Assembly: GCA_013297585.1 (NCBI GenBank) | Contig: JAAFHG010000128.1 | Span: 1-9,199 of the forward strand | Origin: Chitinophagales bacterium | GTDB taxonomy: Bacteria > Bacteroidota > Bacteroidia > Chitinophagales > Chitinophagaceae | Direction: 5' to 3' | DNA: 9,199 nt | In this document: positions 6,085 through 9,199 of the stretch, in pieces | Position numbering within the stretch: position 1 is the first letter of the stretch | Layout: each line of letters begins with the position of its first letter | Program-made: the position numbers and the translations under genes | The notes under the pieces: model-generated | What the model saw: the letters and a program-made list of their open reading frames with translations, nothing else | The model's database searches: none | Told to the model about the DNA's origin: nothing

Positions 6085-6099
6085 GACTTATACTAAGTC
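6085..6099. repeat. Small perfect palindrome between ychF and the MBL-fold gene
   Basis: GACTTA (6085-6090) and TAAGTC (6094-6099) form a 6-bp stem with a 3-nt loop in the 52-nt gap. No T run follows closely on the minus strand, so it may be an attenuating or RNA-processing hairpin or a protein site. No function is shown. Confidence 0.3.
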
Positions 6100-6114
6100 A
6101 CTTTGTTTATAGAA

Positions 6115-7212
6115 CTATACGTTAAATCTAAAATGCATTACATCGCCATCTTTTACAATATATTCTTTGCCCTCAATGCGTAATCTGCCGTTATCTCTAC
6201 AAGCAGCCTCGCTACCATATTTTACAAAATCATCGTAGTCAATTACCTCGGCTTTAATAAAGCCTCTTTCAAAATCTGTATGAATCACACCAGCAGCTTG
6301 CGGTGCTTTCCAACCATGGTGAATCGTCCAAGCCCTTACTTCTTGCACACCTGCCGTAAAGTAAGTATCAAGTTGCAATAATTTATAAGCCGATTGAATC
6401 AATCTATTCAAAGCAGGTTCAGTCATTTTATATTCTTCCATAAACATCTGTTTGTCATCTTCCGCTTCCATTTCTGCAATTTGTGCTTCAATGTTATTGC
6501 ACATTACAATCACTTGTGCGCCTTCTTCTTTTGCGGCGGCTGCAAGGGCTTCAGAGTATTTATTACCTGTGTGCATGCTTGCTTCATCTACATTAGCTAC
6601 ATACAAAACTGGTTTTTCAGTCAATAAAAACAAATCAGCAATAGCCACTTTCTCTTCTTTACTTAAGTCTAAACCTCTAATACTTTTACCTTGCTCTAAA
6701 TGTGCTTTGCATTGTTGTAAAACTTCCAATTCAGCTTTGGCTTTTGGGTCAGTTTTAGCCATTTTCTCAGTGCGTTGCAATTTTCGATCTACACTTTCAA
6801 GGTCTTTTAATTGTAACTCAGTATCAATAATTTCTTTATCGCTTACAGGGTTTATGGCACCTTCTTCACGCAACACATTTTCATCCTCAAAGCATCTAAT
6901 CACGTGAATAATAGCATCCACTTCTTTAATATTACCCAAAAATTTATTACCCAAACCTTCACCTTTACTAGCACCACGTACAAGACCAGCAATGTCTACA
7001 ATTTCCAATTGTGTAGGCACAATGCGGTCTGGTTTTACTAGTTCAGCCAGTTTGGTCATGCGCTCGTCTGGCACATTTACCAAGCCTACATTGGGTTCTA
7101 TGGTACAAAAACGATAGTTGCTTGCTTGTGCTTTAGCACTATTACTCACGGCATTAAACAAAGTCGATTTTCCAACATTTGGTAATCCTACAATTCCTGC
7201 TTGTAAACTCAT
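6115..7212 (-). CDS. ychF: Redox-regulated ATPase YchF (Obg-like P-loop ATPase)
   Basis: A conserved 365-residue ATPase that associates with ribosomes; in E. coli it is linked to the oxidative stress response. Domains are a P-loop domain with Walker A GLPNVGKST (9-17), switch region around RFCTIEPNVG (34-43), and G3 DIAGL (73-77). A helical coiled-coil insert follows at about 125-200. The NVDE segment (207-210) replaces the NKxD of GTPases, in line with ATP preference. A C-terminal TGS domain (about 280-365) ends in KDGDVMHFRFNV. C36 lies in the conserved switch cysteine position. Length and motifs are typical and nothing is missing. The start ATG at 7212 is preceded at 9 nt by a GAGGG that belongs to a palindromic element shared with the divergent gene. 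A good promoter candidate lies at 7354-7386. Confidence 0.98.
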   Translation of the reverse strand: MSLQAGIVGLPNVGKSTLFNAVSNSAKAQASNYRFCTIEPNVGLVNVPDERMTKLAELVKPDRIVPTQLEIVDIAGLVRGASKGEGLGNKFLGNIKEVDAIIHVIRCFEDENVLREEGAINPVSDKEIIDTELQLKDLESVDRKLQRTEKMAKTDPKAKAELEVLQQCKAHLEQGKSIRGLDLSKEEKVAIADLFLLTEKPVLYVANVDEASMHTGNKYSEALAAAAKEEGAQVIVMCNNIEAQIAEMEAEDDKQMFMEEYKMTEPALNRLIQSAYKLLQLDTYFTAGVQEVRAWTIHHGWKAPQAAGVIHTDFERGFIKAEVIDYDDFVKYGSEAACRDNGRLRIEGKEYIVKDGDVMHFRFNV

Positions 7213-7220
7213 AATATGTA

Positions 7221-7244
7221 ACCCTCTTTCCCTAAAGGGAGGTT
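7221..7244 (-). repeat. 24-nt C-rich/G-rich palindromic element in the ychF leader (copy 1)
   Basis: Read on the minus strand it has AACCTCCC, a TTTA turn, then GGGAAAGAGGGT. It ends 8 nt before the ychF ATG, with the GAGGG 9 nt before it. The CCTC arm can pair with the GAGG arm, or the inner CCC with the inner GGG. The GAGGG is the nearest thing to a Shine-Dalgarno for ychF, so the hairpin could hide it. An ungapped second copy precedes the divergent gene. Confidence 0.6.
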
Positions 7245-7353
7245 TTATTCTGAAAACTAAGGTTGTGTTACCAGCGCTAGTATTACTATTAAGCGTCTGT
7301 TGCGTCGCACACTTGTACGTTCAGAACATTATTGAACAATAAATTTCGAGCCG

Positions 7354-7386
7354 CAAAAGTAAGGTTGTACACTATAAAATTCGAAA
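7354..7386 (-). promoter_or_regulatory. Promoter candidate for ychF
   Basis: On the minus strand TACTTTTG (7361 down to 7354) matches the Bacteroidota -7 consensus exactly and is followed by CGGC, a common continuation. About 20 nt upstream is TTTCG (7386-7382), a near match to the -33 TTTG. The predicted start would give ychF a leader of roughly 130-140 nt that includes palindrome copy 1. Confidence 0.55.
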
Positions 7387-7412
7387 CTAAACTTTATATT
7401 CACGCTTCCCAT

Positions 7413-7436
7413 AACCCCCCTTTAGGGGATGGGGGC
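7413..7436 (+). repeat. 24-nt C-rich/G-rich palindromic element in the leader of the SpmA-SpmB fusion (copy 2)
   Basis: AACCCCCC, a TTTA turn, then GGGGATGGGGGC, ending 5 nt before the ATG at 7442. It aligns without gaps to copy 1 at 7221-7244, with five differences. One pair of differences (T to C at position 5, A to G at position 20) keeps the outer stem base-paired. The last G run lies 6 nt before the start codon and could act as an unusual ribosome-binding site. Confidence 0.62.
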
Positions 7437-7441
7437 ATTTT

Positions 7442-8854
7442 ATGGCTTTAAGCAGAATTTGGAGTGCTTTTATACTGGTTGCATTTGTAGTTGGCTTGGT
7501 AAAATTTGTAACCATACCAGAAAAGAAAGACATTTTTACAGAAATGGTTACTGGTAAGCAAGGCGATACATCGCTTACCAAAGTGGTAGATAGCACTACT
7601 TTATCTCCTGTAATTATTGCCGCACTTAATAAAAATGGTAATTATAAAAACGGCGAAAACAAATACATCAAGCAAGCTGATGGCAAAGTATTAACCTATA
7701 AAGAACAACCAACTGGTGGTGTAATTGCCACTTGCGAATCTGCTGTTATAATCTGCTTTAATCTCATTGGCGTAATGGCTTTGTTTATGGGCTTTTTAAC
7801 CATTGCAGAAAAAGCAGGCGGTATGCGTTTGTTGGCAAAAATTATTGGGCCGTTTTTCTCAAAACTTTTTCCAGAAGTGCCTAATAATCATCCATCTATT
7901 GGTTATATGATGATGAATTTCTCAGCCAATTTGCTTAATCTTGATAATGCAGCCACACCATTTGGTATTAAAACCATGGAAAGCCTGCAAGAACTCAATC
8001 TAGAAAAAGACAAAGCCACCAATGCGCAATTGATGTTTTTGTGTTTACATGCGGCTGGTCTTACGCTTGTACCTGTAACTATTATTGCAGCAAGAGCTTC
8101 TGTAAAGCCTGCAGCTGCAAGTCCTACAGATATTTTTGTACCTTGTATGATTGCCACATTTGTGGCTACTATGGCTGCAATGATTATTGTAGCTATTAAG
8201 CAAAAGATAAACTTATTGCAGCCTGTAATTTTAGGTTGGGTGCTTGGTGCAACTGGTTTAATTGTCTTGTTGGTATTATACCTTACTTCTTTACCTGCAG
8301 ATGGTGTGCAACATTTTTCTAAGTTGTTAAGTAATGGTTTAATTCTGTTCATTTTTGTAGCCATTATTGTAGGTGCGCTGTACAAAAAAATAGACATTTT
8401 CAATGCCTTTGTTGATGGTGCAAAAGGCGGTTTTGAAACAGCTGTAAAAATTATTCCTTACCTAGTAGGTATGTTGGTTGCTATTAGTTTGCTACGCACT
8501 AGCGGCACATTTGAAGTCATTATCGCTGGTATGAAATCGGTATTTGGAGCGCTTGGCGCAGATACACGTTTTGTGGATGGGTTGCCTACGGCTTTAATAA
8601 AGCCATTAAGTGGTGGTGGTGCAAGAGGTATGATGATTGATACCATGAATACCCATGGGGCAGATTCTTTTGCTGGTAGGTTGGCAAGTGTGCTACAAGG
8701 TTCGTCAGATACAACGTTTTATGTAGTAGCAGTTTACTTTGGTGCTGTTGGTATTAAAAACACACGCTACGCCATTGGCACCATGTTAATAGCTGATTTG
8801 GTGGGCATAATCACATCAATCTTACTTTGCTATTTGTTCTTTGGTAATGCTTAA
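7442..8854 (+). CDS. SpmA-SpmB fusion: nucleoside-recognition (Gate) domain membrane protein
   Basis: A 470-residue inner-membrane protein that joins homologues of the sporulation proteins SpmA and SpmB in one chain. The SpmA-like half has LIGVMALFMGFLTIAEKAG (108-126), the amphipathic FPEVPNNHPSIGYMMMNFSANLL (143-165) and LDNAATPFGIKTM (167-179). The SpmB-like half has IIPYLVGMLVAISLLRTSG (337-355), IKPLSGGGARGMM (386-398) and SFAGRLASVLQGSSDTTFYV (409-428), then YFGAVGIKNTRYA. Both halves carry a Gate (nucleoside recognition) domain. Between the first membrane helix and the SpmA core is a polar insert of about 65-70 residues (25-93), probably outside the cytoplasm. Bacteroidota do not sporulate, so the role must be different, perhaps transport or envelope maintenance; the substrate is unknown. 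It is divergent from ychF and appears complete. Confidence 0.9.
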   Translation: MALSRIWSAFILVAFVVGLVKFVTIPEKKDIFTEMVTGKQGDTSLTKVVDSTTLSPVIIAALNKNGNYKNGENKYIKQADGKVLTYKEQPTGGVIATCESAVIICFNLIGVMALFMGFLTIAEKAGGMRLLAKIIGPFFSKLFPEVPNNHPSIGYMMMNFSANLLNLDNAATPFGIKTMESLQELNLEKDKATNAQLMFLCLHAAGLTLVPVTIIAARASVKPAAASPTDIFVPCMIATFVATMAAMIIVAIKQKINLLQPVILGWVLGATGLIVLLVLYLTSLPADGVQHFSKLLSNGLILFIFVAIIVGALYKKIDIFNAFVDGAKGGFETAVKIIPYLVGMLVAISLLRTSGTFEVIIAGMKSVFGALGADTRFVDGLPTALIKPLSGGGARGMMIDTMNTHGADSFAGRLASVLQGSSDTTFYVVAVYFGAVGIKNTRYAIGTMLIADLVGIITSILLCYLFFGNA

Positions 8855-8866
8855 TCTACCATATAG

Positions 8867-8961
8867 CCACAGTAGGCACAATAGTTTTTTATAAATTTCA
8901 AATTATCTTGTAGATAACAAAGGCACACAGTTTTTTGCTATATGCCTTTGTGCCCATGTGG
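8867..8961. repeat. Intergenic repeat rich in GGCACA/TGTGCC with alternative hairpins
   Basis: CCACA (8867-8871) and GGCACAA (8875-8881) face TTGTGCC (8948-8954) and TGTGG (8957-8961). Inside are a 6-bp hairpin (TTATCT 8903-8908 with AGATAA 8912-8917) and a competing 9-bp stem (ACAAAGGCA 8917-8925 with TGCCTTTGT 8943-8951). AGGCACA followed by a T6 run also occurs twice as a direct repeat (from 8874 and from 8921). It resembles the CACAAAGGCAC-type dispersed repeats I recall from bacterial genomes. It follows the stop of the SpmA-SpmB fusion by 12 nt and may end its transcript. Confidence 0.55.
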
Positions 8962-9019
8962 TGAATAAAATCTTATACCAACTGACACAATAAATTTCGG
9001 ATAATGTAGTTATAAGTAA

Positions 9020-9199
9020 ATGGCAATACGATGTCAATTATTGATACAAGAAAGTTCTGCAGATTTAAAGTTGCTCTTTCGTAAGCATCCTGTTCACTTG
9101 CATCCACGTATCCACATGCTTTATTTGATTAAAAGTGAGATTATGGATAGCACTAATGACTTGTCGGAAAAGCTATTGGTGAGCACCAGAGCAATCCAG
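9020..9199 (+). CDS. Helix-turn-helix protein, probable IS630-type transposase N-terminus, cut at the window edge
   Basis: The first 60 residues of an open frame that runs off the right end. It starts with ATG at 9020, directly after an in-frame TAA, so this is the earliest possible start. The pattern is a helix with LKLLFRKHPVHLHPRIHML (17-35), then YLIKSEIMDSTNDLSEKLLVSTRAIQ. This resembles the N-terminal segment of IS630-family transposases and related helix-turn-helix proteins, in which a short helix followed by R-x-HMLYLIKSG leads into a DNA-binding helix pair. The catalytic DDE domain would lie outside the window, so an orphan regulator cannot be excluded. No left inverted repeat can be defined without the other end of the element. 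Confidence 0.55.
   Translation, partial: MAIRCQLLIQESSADLKLLFRKHPVHLHPRIHMLYLIKSEIMDSTNDLSEKLLVSTRAIQ

Noticed and set aside
6452..6907. A 151-codon open frame on the plus strand, antisense to ychF.
   Set aside because: It lies wholly inside the strongly conserved ychF gene. Its Ser/Leu/Ala-rich product has no recognisable pattern, as expected for a reverse-strand shadow.
7269..7282. Near-palindrome TACCAGCGCTAGTA in the ychF leader.
   Set aside because: It has one mismatched pair and a single occurrence; nothing beyond symmetry supports an operator.
7903..8403. A 166-codon open frame on the minus strand within the SpmA-SpmB gene.
   Set aside because: It is antisense to a gene with clear family motifs throughout, and its composition mirrors the membrane segments of the real gene.
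7336..8999. The 13-mer ACAATAAATTTCG occurs at 7336-7348 and at 8987-8999.
   Set aside because: A 13-base match between two AT-rich intergenic sites in 9.2 kb is expected by chance, the match does not extend, and neither copy has a -33 box at the right distance.
1..9199. Search by eye for CRISPR arrays, tRNA or rRNA genes and classical phage or defence-island genes.
   Set aside because: No regularly spaced repeats, no tRNA-like cloverleaf and no rRNA segments were recognised. The only defence-like genes are the toxin-antitoxin pair.

Overview
The window looks like a chromosomal segment from a member of the Bacteroidota, probably Chitinophagaceae or a close relative. The DNA is visibly AT-rich. 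Most starts lack a Shine-Dalgarno sequence, and several upstream regions carry the Bacteroidota -7 box TAnnTTTG. The gene families also fit: an HU-CCDC81-like membrane protein, a fused SpmA-SpmB membrane protein in a group that does not sporulate, and a Glu_cyclase_2 lipoprotein. The taxonomic call is an inference from these traits; no rRNA is present.

Layout. 1-833 (+) is the 3' part of a glutamate dehydrogenase, ending at a strong bidirectional hairpin. 894-1829 (-) holds thioredoxin, its intrinsic terminator, and a membrane-anchored protein of unknown function. 2063-2622 (+) is a type II toxin-antitoxin pair whose reading frames overlap by 43 nt. 2731-4230 (+) is a likely two-gene operon: a tail-anchored HU-CCDC81-like protein and a zinc-ribbon SAM methyltransferase. 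A repeat of inverted CGCAGAT-like units separates it from the converging unit at 4315-7212 (-). That unit is ychF, then a secreted MBL-fold hydrolase, then a glutaminyl-peptide cyclotransferase lipoprotein. 7442-8854 (+), divergent from ychF, encodes the SpmA-SpmB fusion. 8855-9019 carries a second repeat rich in GGCACA/TGTGCC. 9020-9199 is the start of a helix-turn-helix protein that looks like an IS630-type transposase, cut by the window edge.

How the parts relate. Most of the genes are housekeeping (nitrogen metabolism, redox, translation-associated ATPase, envelope proteins). The accessory content is the toxin-antitoxin pair, the possible IS630-like gene, and the short palindromic repeats that fill the intergenic spaces.

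The observation I rate highest is a 24-nt C-rich/G-rich palindrome. It sits in the same orientation and register just upstream of the start codons of both divergent genes, ychF and the SpmA-SpmB fusion. One covarying base pair supports an RNA hairpin that could control translation. I see no clear evidence for a wholly new multi-gene system in the window.
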